Made by a program: the position numbers and the translations under genes. DNA of 64,000 nucleotides from Lolium rigidum (Eukaryota > Streptophyta > Magnoliopsida > Poales > Poaceae): NCBI RefSeq assembly GCF_022539505.1, contig NC_061510.1, positions 400,440,249-400,504,248 of the forward strand. Direction: 5' to 3'. Each line of letters starts with the position of its first letter. Position 1 is the stretch's first letter. A model generated the notes under the pieces. The model was not told the origin of the DNA. It made no database searches and saw only the letters and a list, made by a program, of their open reading frames with translations. This document shows positions 32,632 to 44,600 of the stretch, piece by piece.

Positions 32632-35600
32632 ATGAGAGGCCAGGGCGAAGCTCAGAGGCCGCAGCACGGCCATGGCGCCGCCTCGACCTCCGCCGCCGCC
32701 GCGCAGCAGCAGGCGCCGCCGCCGCCGGCGGGGATGAACCCCTACGCCTACGTCCCCAATCCTCACCAGTACGCGCAAAACCCCTACAACCTCATGCTCC
32801 CGCACCTCTTCCTCCAGAACCAGGCCGCCCTCGCCGCAGCCTACCACCACCACCACCAGCAACATCCGCAGCAGTACCTGCGCCCGCGCCTCCCCTCCCC
32901 CGGGCACGCCCAACGCCCCACCGTTCACGTCCAGCACCCCGCGCCCAACCCGCCGCCCCAGGCCCCCGGCGCCGCCTCGCCCGCATCGGCTCCGCCGCCG
33001 CCGCCGCCGGGCAACCAGCACGCGGTGCTTGAGAGGGCGCAGGCGGCCGCGAGTAAGGCGCGGAACGAGCTCGCCCAGGCCGGCGAGGGCGTGACGGGGT
33101 GGAAGGTGGCCCAGGCGGCGCTCGCGGCGCTCAAGGCCGACTCGTGGGAATCGCTCGGCGTCCGGCTCCACGACGTGCCCATCCTGCGCGACCTCTTCCT
33201 TATCGAGGGCACGGTCAGTATATCTGCTAATCTGCTTGGCAGAGAGCGCGGTAGTTCGCGCTGTATACGACTCGTAACTGAACCTCTGATTTGTTGAGAT
33301 TTTTTCCTTGTTAACCCTGCAAACTTTCCTATCGTCTGTTGCTCTGGTGCTTAATCAAACTGTTCATGTGTTGGCACTATGGTGCGAACTCAGGGAGGGT
33401 TGTTGTTGCCATGTGCTCTATATTATATTCTGCTCTTTTCTTAGCTTTGTTATGCTTATGGCCTCTAATATTGCAAAATGAGCCTCGGCTACAGGGAGTT
33501 CCTGTAAAACCACATTTTAAAGCTTCAGGGAGTTCCTGTAAATTTTCATAGAGAGACTTGTTTATTAGAGGGCTACAGGAAAAAATGGGTCTATAATAGA
33601 TGCTGTGTTCGTTATTACAGACCCACACTTTGGTTGTTGTGTGTGCGGCCCTTAAATAAACACATATTTTAATGAAAATTTACAGGTATGTAGATCACAC
33701 TTACATGTACATGTAGGTTTTTTTTCAAAAATTTCTCAATCCTTAAATTTTGAATTTACAATGGTTTCATCTTGCCACTGCTGAAGCTGGAATTTGTGAG
33801 AAAAAATGTTAACCCTGCGTAACTTTGCTATCTTCTTGCTCCAGTTCCTAATCGGACTGTGTGTTGGCACTATGAGGCAAAATCAGAGAGTGCCGGTGCT
33901 GCCATGTCCTCTATATTCTACTCTCTTTTTCGTAACTTTGTTTTGCTTGTATGGACTTTGTCTCATGCTGGATATTGCATAGTACCCTGTTATGCTTTCA
34001 GTTGTAAATAGAAGTGGTGCTGAGATTGTGGCCCTGTGTTGGTAAAGCTGTGAGTATGTTTGAGTAGTGCACTGCAGACTGCACTCAGACTTGAGATTTC
34101 TTGCTTCTTCTTGCTATCTTGTGTGTGTGTTTCTTTTTACATATTTTCGTTTTACCAGATAATTTAACCACACTAAACTCTGCAGTATCCTTTGTTCTGC
34201 TAGTATGTTGAAACAGAAGAATAAGTAACGGAAATCTAACAAATATGCTCCCATGGCTAGGTGCCTTAGTATAGTATTGTAAGCCACTTAGGCTCTTGTC
34301 GCAAGAATTGAAGCATGGGGTAAATGACAAAAGTTGGCGTCATTTAAGATTCCCTGGCGCATGAGACCGAAAGAGAATTAATTACATGCATTGTTGCAGT
34401 TATTTGAAGGGTATTTGATGTAAAGGGTTTCTGAATTTATCTAAAAGATGCTAGAGAATATTAGAACAGTTCAACTTAAGCATCTTATCAACTGTAGTGA
34501 ACTATTAGATAGGAGTATAGGACTGCTTTGATGTTTTGATCATTTTACAGTAAGCGTGAAAAGGCTTTTCTTTTGGCTCATTGTTTGCATCACATAAAGC
34601 TTCTCTTTCTAATGATCAAATCATCACAAAGTATATTTGGGAGAACTGCACATGGTTGTCTGCTGGCTGACTTTCAAGGACTTGGCTTGTTGTTTGTCAG
34701 GTGAATGCATTCATCCATTGTTATGTTGCAGCAAGACAAATTGTGTCTATTCATGACCTGGAGGTTGAGATATGCAAGAACGAGGGCATTAGGCAGTTCG
34801 AAGAGCTGAGGCTGGGGCCTTTTCTTCAGCACCCACTTGTTGTACATTACTTTTTGGTACCTGCTGATTTGTCCAAGGTGCCTAAGCTTAGTAGTGAGGA
34901 TATTGTCAACTGCCTGCAGAAGTTTATTGATAATTTTAAGGAGAAAGTCACAGCGGAAAGTTTCTTGGATTATCTAGCGGAACAAAAATCAGTCTCTGGG
35001 AAGGAGAAACTTGGCGTGCGTGTACAGAGCTTGGGGTATGTATCTTTTCTCTTAGTCACTTACTTATTTACTTCCCTTGTGTACTCCAACATTTGTACTG
35101 GTCTGTACTTTGAAATATAAACGACTTCATTCAGCCTTCCTCCTACTATTTCCTTTCTCATTTTGCACCAGAGTATTCCATTTTCTGATTTGGGGAGGTT
35201 TTGTAGGTTGCACATTTCGTTCCTCCAACAGGCCAGAAGAAATGAAGTTGATGCTATTCAACTTCTAGCCAAGACCAGTGGTTCTGGTGATAGCACTTGT
35301 CAGAAGGATCTACGAAAACATACAGATTTTCATTCGGGAAAGAAACGGAAATATCAGGAAAATAGGACTCCTAGCTCTTCATGCAAACAGCCTACCAAGC
35401 GCCAAAAGGTGCAAATGGTAATGAATGAAGCATCACCCAATTGCTACCTAAGTACAGCTAAGCTGGAGAAATTCATAACAACCTGGAAAGAAGCATGCCG
35501 TGAACTTCCAGTTCAACAGGTAGGCTTGTTAGTTGTGAGTTATGGTCAAATTCATGTTCTCTATGAATAATTGTGAACTCTAGCTACCTACTCCATATAT

Positions 35601-38600
35601 GTATTTTTGTGTAAGAAACAAGCAGCGTTAACATGTGGCTCCTTTGTAATCGTGTTTGTTTGTCCCCTCACCCCCCCCCCCCCCAATCCCGTCTCTAGGT
35701 TGTATCATTTATCTGATATTGGTCTTTGATATTTTCTGCATACAATTTTGTTCATCTTAACTCTAAACTTAATCCCATCAATTGTTTTCTATTTCTAAAT
35801 CTAATATATTTTGCACTTCTCACTGATGCAGGTTTTGGAATTGCTAGCAGATTACTATGCAGAAACACCAGAAGAAAAGAGGAACTTAATAAAGATATTC
35901 TCGCAATACCCAGGCATTGGCTTCCTAAATGTTGCAGTGAGTTGATTCCTTTTTTCAGCCTTTATAAATGGATCTACTAACTAGATACATTTGCAGAAGT
36001 GCGTCCTCCTTTTTAATTGCTAGCTCCCACTACAATATCTTATCAGAAGGGTCAATGTACTCAAAGTTAGGATTGTTTATGCTCGGTACTATAAATTTCC
36101 TGATGTGAACAATGTCTTATGGTGCACCCTAGGTGAACCACAAGCTAAACGTCATAAAAATATATCTGAAAATAGTTCAGCATGGAGATACAACATATGT
36201 TTCTCATAGTTTCACCTTCAAATTTGACGCACTGCTCAAGAAACAAAATGCAATCATTTTATGAATAGTATTTCAAATTGGGCCGTGAATCGGGCCCATT
36301 AACACTATCAGAGTTAAAATCTTGTTTTTTATGCTGCGTTTGAAATGTCGAGTTGAAATTTAGTGACATGGTATGAATTTCTTCAAAATTATCCTCTTTT
36401 TGCAACTTCTGTTGATTTTTTCATCTTGAGTACACCAGTTGCATTACTAGCTGGGGTGCACAGACAAATATTCTCGAGAGGATAGCTGGTGTCCTGATTG
36501 GCAGATTGTAATTCTTCCTTCTGTATCTTTTTTGCAACGAAATTCTGGTAGCATTTTGCCATCTATCTAAATGTCCAGTGGCATGGGTATGCAGGTTAGA
36601 TCTATGGCTTTTGGTCTGCTGGATAGTATTTATGATGCGATCCATGTATTTAGTGAGAATAAATTGTCATCAAGTCCTATTCCTAACAGCACAACAGAGG
36701 TTATGGAAATTGAACCCTTGAGTAAAGAAAATGCTGAATTTATTGCTGAAGGAGCCAATGATAGCAATGAGCCTGGACCGAGTAATCTCCCTCCCTCCCT
36801 CCCTCTCTCTCTCTCTCCAACACATATGCACGCACACATGCCCACTTACGTGTTTGTCTCAGTTATTTGCACTGACACATTATGTGATATGCAACTGGAA
36901 CCATAACCATTAACAGCCGCTGCACCGTTTGACAGAAAAAAATACTCCTTGACTGGCGTTTGTTCATGCAGATGCCACAACTGATGATGTTGTCAGGAGA
37001 ATTACTGAATATTTGGAGTCCAACTGTGGAGTATCTGGAGCTGAAGCTTTGCAGGTGGAAAATATTAAATTCCTGAAGACACTTCATGATTGTGAAACAT
37101 GTGTAACTAATCATTTTTCTGCCAAGCATTTCACTTCTCTTGGCCATGGGACTTTCCTTGAGTTTTTGGAAAAATATGGTCATCAGTTCCCCCCTAAGTT
37201 GAGTAGTTTCTTGAAGGGGCGAAATTCTGGTTCTTTGTCCCTGGAAGTTTCTGTACTGCGGCAACAGATTGAAGTTTTACTCTCCCAAGCTGAGGGCAAC
37301 TGGCTAGAAGATGGGGACTTTTCAGGGGATAGTTTCCTTATGCTTCTCAAAAGGCAGTTCCCAACAATTAGTTTTGATATGGCACAATACAAGTCTGACG
37401 AAGGACTTGTTGGTTCTGCAGAGAGACAGAGGAAGAGCATACAAACAAATAATGTCACGTTTTCTATCTCGCTGTTGGAGAAACGGTGGTCCGGAATGTC
37501 TCCAGGTGAGCATAATATTGCTGGTGGGCAGAGGGACAATGCTGTTGAACCATCTTATAATTCTGGAACAGTTTCTTCACGAGAAGCAGTTAACTGTTTA
37601 CTTAAGGCTCCAATGCTCTCAGATCTGCTTCTTTGGTCACATTGGGATATGTTGTTTGCTCCTTCACTGGGCTCCTTCATACACTGGCTGCTGAATACAG
37701 GTCCAGTTCAACAGCTAGCTTGCATTGTGACCACGGATGGTAAGTTCATCAGGGTAGATCCATCAGCCACTGTAGACCAATTTTTAGAAGCCATTGTTCA
37801 ATGCTCACCATTTCAAGTGGCAGTGAAGCTGCTTTCCTTGCTGCACATTTACAATGGTTCTACGAACACTCCAATTTCATTACTGAAGTGTTATGCACAA
37901 CGAGCAATAGGTATCATAATCAACAACAACAATGATCCAGTGAACACTAATTCTGAACGCAAATCTGTGACTGAGGGATCCTATAATCTGAGTACTGAAC
38001 AACGTGACCACTCTACTCATTTTGTTGGCCATGTTCAACAAAGGTCTCAGCCATCTTCTGCAGGAAACTTCATGTCTGATATTTTAGCAAACATTGATGA
38101 CACTGTTCATTTTGTTGCCAAATTTGTTCTTGATTGTCTTGGTTATCTACCTTCTGAATTCCGGAGTCTTGCAGCAGATATACTTTTGTCCGGACTTCGA
38201 ACAGTTACCAAAAATTGCTATTCAGCCATCTTACATGAAGCCACAGAAACTTGGCAGCTTTGCATGCTTCATGATATTGGGTTGTCACTTGGAATTGCCG
38301 AGTGGGTTGAAGATTACCGTAGATTCTGTTTAACTGAAAAAGTTCACACAAAGACAGAAGCACATTCTTCTTCTGGGCATACATCAGCTGCATCTGAAGT
38401 ACCTACACTTGAAAACTCTCTCATGCTTATTCCTCATGATGTTGATATGATGGATGATAATAGTAAATCATTTCATGGGGAAAAGGATCAAGTCATTTGT
38501 ATGAATAACAAAAAGCAAAACATGTCAAGTCCTATTGGAGCCAAGGCAGAAATTACAATTAATATGAACCAATCACCAGTAATGAGAGAAACGAATCTTG

Positions 38601-41600
38601 AGGAAGCAGCTCTAGTTATTGAGACTATACGGCGTGAGGAGTTTGGTTTGGACCAGGCTCCAAGTTGCACCGAGAATAGTTTGTTGAAGAAGCAGCATGC
38701 TCGACTTGGCAGGGCACTTCATTGTCTTTCGCAAGAGTTATACTCGCAGGATTCTCACTTACTTCTTGAGTTGGTAAGGTTTGCTGTGCGCACTTGTTTA
38801 CCTCATCTTTTGTGTGCCTGTGTTTGGTGTGAGCATGGGGATCTGTTTTCTGCTGACATTTGTCTACTCTATTCAGATACAAAATGCTGATGATAATACT
38901 TATCTTGAGGATGTCGAACCCACATTAGCATTCGTTCTTCGGGAGAATGGTATCATTGTTCTGAACAACGAGAGGGGCTTCTGTGCAGAGAACATTAGAG
39001 CCCTTTGTGATATTGGTAATTCAACAAAGAAAGGAGCCAATAGGGGTTATATTGGAAATAAGGGCATTGGATTCAAATCAGTATTTCGGGTAGGTCTAGT
39101 AGAATATTTTCCAATTATTATGTTATCGCAATGCTGCAAATCACGTGATTTTACTTTTGCATGCTTTGCCATCTATGGTTTCATGAATTTCTTTTTGTAC
39201 CAGTCACTCAAATTCTTTGTTTCAAGTTCTTCTACATCCCTTTTTAACACTGTCTATAATATGTCAGGTAACTGATGCTCCAGAGATCCATTCAAATGGT
39301 TTCCATGTGAAATTTGACATTACAGAAGGCCAGATTGGTTTTGTATTGCCAACTGCAGTTCCACCCTACAGTACCAGCTCTTTGAGTAGTATGTTATCTG
39401 TTGAAGATGACAAGGACGCTTGTTCCCTCTGGAACACTTGCATTTTACTCCCCTTTAGATCTAAATTCAGGGATGGCACTGGCATGTGCTCCATTGCATC
39501 CATGTTTTCAGATCTCCACCCATCTCTGCTTCTTTTCCTTCACCGACTAAATTGTATCAAGTTTAAGAATGTGCTGAATGGCACACTACTGATTATGAGA
39601 AGGAAGGCTCTTGGTGATGGCATTGTGAGGATCTCACATGGAAATGAGATAATGAGTTGGTTGGTAGTTAGTAAGAAGTTACAGGGCACACTTGTACGCC
39701 ATGATGTGCACACTACAGAGATCGCTTTGGCATTTACCTTGCAGGAGACTGAGAAAGGAGAGTATGAACCTCACTTGAAGCAACAGCCTGTGTTTGCTTT
39801 TCTACCTGTAAGGAACTATGGTCTTAGATTCATTCTTCAAGGGGATTTTGTTTTACCTTCTTCCAGGGAGGAAGTGGATGCAGATAATGCATGGAACCAG
39901 TGGTTGTTGTCGGAATTCCCCTCTTTGTTCGTCAGCGCGCAAGAATCCTTTTGTTCTCTTTCCTGCTTCCAGAGGTGCCCTGGGAAAGCTGTTACAGCCA
40001 TAATGAGTTTCGTTCCTCTAGCAGGAGAAGTTCATGGATTCTTTTGTAAGCTCCCTCACTTAATCCTTTCCAAGTTACGTCTTACCCGGTGCATGGTTTT
40101 GGAAGGTTCTAGTTCACAATGGGTCTACCCATGCAACACACTCAGGGGTTGGGATGAACAGACCAAAGTGCTGTTTTCTGATGACTTGCTTCATCAGCAT
40201 CTTGGTCTTGGGTATCTATCAAAAGATATCACCATACCTGATACATTATCAAGGGCCTTAGGTATTCACGACTATGGAGCAAATGTTTTTATTGATATGG
40301 TATCATCAATTTGTCAAACTGAGGGTTGCATTGAGTCCCTGGGGATAGAATGGTTGTGTGCTTGTTTTGTTAATCTTCATTTGATGTTGTCGCATTCTTC
40401 TCAAAATATTCCCTCGGCAACAAGTCTTGAAGGCGATCTTTTATGTGCTCTCAGAAAGTTACCATTCATTCCGCTTTCAGATGGTTCATTTAGCTCTGTA
40501 GCAGATGGCCCTATATGGCTGCCTCATGATATTCTCAACTCGACTCCTGACTGCGAAAGTAGCATGAAGGATTTCCCAATTCTGTATAGTAATCTTCGAA
40601 TTGTAAGTCCACGCCTTCTCTCTGTGTCCTGTAAAAATAAGTATCTCATGGAAGAAATGAGAGCAAATGATCTGATGGACATTCTTATGAAAATTGGGGT
40701 GAGGAAGCTGTCTGGACATGAAATTGTCAAAAATCATATCCTTGTGTCCTTGCCAAATTGTACAGATGCTAAGAAGTCCGATAAGATGATGATAGAGCAT
40801 GTGAGTTTTATTATGCTTCATCTTCAGTCTCCATGTACGAGCTGTAATTTTGAAAAAGAAGAAATAGTGTCAGAACTACGGACTAGACCTATCTTTCTTA
40901 CAAACCATGGCTACAAATGCCCAGCTGATGAACCCATTCACTTCAGTAAAGAATATGGAAATTCTGTGGACATAGGCAAGCTACTTCAAAATGTTGAAAT
41001 TAGATGGATTGAACTTGATAGTTGTTACTTGATGAATCATGGTTCAGATTTGTTGCCATCTGTGCTTAAGAGGTGGAGGCAATTTTTTGAAGAGATGGGT
41101 GTGACTGACTTTGTGCAAGTAGTGAAAGTTGAGAAAAACATATCCCAAGTTGATTCTTCGATAGCAGAAAGAATTTCACAAGGTGATATTTCTGTAACAT
41201 CCTTTAGAGTGGATGATTGGGAGTCTCCAGAACTGGCTAACATTTTATCAATATTTTCTTCAAAAAAATGCCGAGAAAATTGCATATATCTTCTGGAGAT
41301 TCTTGACAGCTTCTGGGATGATTATTATAGTGCAAAATCTTGGTGTCTCACAAACATGATCCATTGTGGTGAAAACAAAACAGTTGAGTCATCGTTTATG
41401 AAATGTATCCGAAGCTTCAGATGGATAGCATCAACTGTTGATGATGACCTCCATTACGCAACAGATTTGTTTCATGATTTTGAAAACGTGCGTTCCCTGC
41501 TTGGTAGTGTGGCCCCATATGCTGTGCCTCAGGTTTGTATTTCTTATTGTTAACATTCATCCAATAGCAAAAAGGCTTTATTTATCCTTGTTAACTTGTA

Positions 41601-44600
41601 TGAGCACTCACCTTGGAAACTTTGTTTCTGTGGAACAGGTATCCAGCATATCACTAAGGAAGGACATTGGGTTTAAAACAAATGTATCCCACAGTGATGC
41701 TTTGATGATCCTGAAATTATGGGTAGCATCACAAGTTCCTTTTAATGCAAGGTATTAGAAAACATATAGTTTACTCATCTAAACACTTTCAAATTTTCCA
41801 TCTATAATCTAAATACCTGGTTGATTAAAATGTGGGTATCTGTTTAACAACCAGTGTTTAAAATAGCGTGCTAAAACAAATTGCGGCGGCCTTCTCCAAA
41901 TGCTATACACGCTATATCGTGCTATATTTCAAATAGCGTTTTGAAAAAAAAACATATATAACCTAGAATAAAGGATTTCATCAGAACAATAAAGGATATA
42001 GTGCAAAAATGACAGAACAATACATAACCACATATAAAAATAGGTCTACAATTTTCTAGAAGCCTAACATCAACATCCTACGGGGCAACAACATAGCATA
42101 AATTACTTACTAATAATCAGCATTAGCGATGTAATCTTCCGATTCAGAAGAGGAACCAGGCAACCAGCTGATTGAAGTTCATCACCACGACACATAAAGC
42201 AGCTTCTTCATTTTATAAGGAGGAAAACTCGAGCCCTTGGGCCAGTAGGCTGGAAAAAGCAGCGCGGACGCTTTGCCGTTTTAGCGCGATATAGCATGCT
42301 ATTTTGCAAATAGCACCATACTGAGAAAAATTACTAAAATTTAGCGTGGACTCTCCAGATGTGATATATCATGCTATTAGTGCCGAAAAAGCGCTATTGT
42401 TTTCCCCATGTTAAGAACTAATACGAACATATCCAGATCAACCCTACTTCCACCATGTAGTTTTTTACTGCACACAAACATGCAATTTTTCTTTGTCAAA
42501 TTAACTTGTAATGATTGACCTGCCTTTTCTTCAGTGTGGACCAGATGTGCAAATTCTATACCTTCATGTCAGAAGGTGCGGCTGATACAAAGATTGACAT
42601 CAAGCGGGAGTTCATGTCATGCCCCTCTATATTTACACCATTACTCCGCTCTCGATCTAGTGAGGTTGTCCCTGGTAAATTTTTATCCCCAAAGGACCTC
42701 TATTGGAATGACCCAACAGGTTGTTCTGCAACAACAGATGAATTATTTTGGGGAAAGAAGAGAATGTTTCCGAGAAGGATGCTGTGCTCAGCCTACCCAA
42801 GCCTTTGTGAATTCTTTATGGAAGCATGTGCTGTACCAAAAGTGCCAACAGCATCTGATTATGTAGACATGGTTTTGCAGCTATCAAATGTTGTGCTGCC
42901 TTCACAAGTAGTCCATCAGGTGAGTTGCTTTTGTGCATGAAGTGCCTAAAGTTATGCAGTGACTGTTGGGAGTTCTCCTTCAAAATATTAATACGGTTTC
43001 AACACTATACATAGGTCTTCCGTGTATTTGTGATGTGGGCTACTGATCTGAGTGACAAGATGAACGACATAGCTTACTTGAAAGATTATCTTCAGAAGTT
43101 AGAGGCAACGATATTGCCAACCATGGTTGATAAATGGGTCTCTCTCCATCCATCTTTTGGCCTCGTTTGCTGGTTAGATGATGACGAGTTGAAGCAGCAC
43201 TTTAAGGACTGTAGTGATGTTAACTTCATACAATTTGGTGAGCTTTCTTCCGGGGATAAGGAAATGTTGCATGGAAGAGTTGCTGCATTGATGAAAAGCC
43301 TAGGTATCCCAGCACTTTCTAAGGTAATATAATTCTTGCTTTAATGTTATGCTTATCAGGTTCTTCCTTACATCCAGAAGTCCTCATGCTGGAAATGCTG
43401 TATGTAAGTCATCATTTAGCTATTGTGCATAGTAATACAGAATCGAAAACTATAAGTTTGCTATGCGCTAACTGCCTAGTTTAGATACAAACTCAGGCTC
43501 CATGTGGTATCCATCAGGACTCAGGAGCAGTTCATTAAATAGCGTGTTGCAAAAGCGTGGTGGTAAGCTGTGTTTGCAGAAACATAAATCTTGTATTTGG
43601 TTATTGGGTTGTGACTTCTGAGTATGTCTCAAGTTTTGAGTAATGATTGAAATATGTGGAGCATGGAAAAAATGCAACAAATGAATCATACGAAAACCTA
43701 AAATGTGTTTGCATCGAAGTGCTGGTGCACACTATGCTATAGCGGGTTTAAGAAGGCTGTAACAAGCCCTTGCATTACCAGAACTGAACTTACTTTGTGG
43801 TCCCCTGGCGGTCACTTTCCCCAGCCCGCTTTATTAGGCCATATTATCTATTACCTCCGTTCCAATAAGCTCTTTTAGGAAGCTTTAGCTTTCTAAAACG
43901 GCTTACATTTTGGAACAGAGGTAGTATTTGATATAATAATTAGGAGAACTGGAAAATCCTAGTTAGCATAAATGTAACGATGTGACCAATGAACTTACTT
44001 TGGTACAAGCGGTTTTCATGCACTTCACCAATATTATTTATACCATAAGCTACTAATTGCGATTTTTAAAACTATTATTAGGAAACTAAAAGGCAAAGGA
44101 ATGATCTAAAAATTCAAAGCATTTTTCATGGGAAATACTTTTGTACTTACACGCTATGTTATGTTCTATCGGACCACTACTCATCCTACAAGTGGGTAGT
44201 AGTGAGATGGACTTTGGAAGTGGTAGTTAAAAATACTCCCTCCGTTCCTATATATAGTGCCTATTGTTTTTTCGCATTTGTTTCAGATTGTAAGCGCAAA
44301 GCTGTGTTTATTTTGCAAAAACCCCCTTCCACCGATTTACTCAAGTGCTAGAAATAAGGAAACAATGAACGTACATACTGAAAATCTGGAAACAGATCGA
44401 TCTCATCTCTCCCAGGCTGCTTCTCTCTCTCTCACGTCGCCTCACGCAGCAGCATATCTCTCTCTCTCTCACGGCGCCTCACGCAGCGCCTCTCTCTCTC
44501 CCGCGCAGGTTCTCTCTGTCCCAGGCTGCTTCTCTCTCTCACCCGCGTCCTCTCTCTCACGTCTTCTCTCTCGCCCACGCAGGTTCTCTCTCCCACGCAT

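Noticed and set aside
32563..33171. 202-aa minus-strand ORF over NOV exon 1
   Set aside because: It is the antisense shadow of GC-rich NOV exon 1. Its Arg/Gly/Val-rich content mirrors the Pro/Ala-rich sense protein and no homologous splice structure exists.
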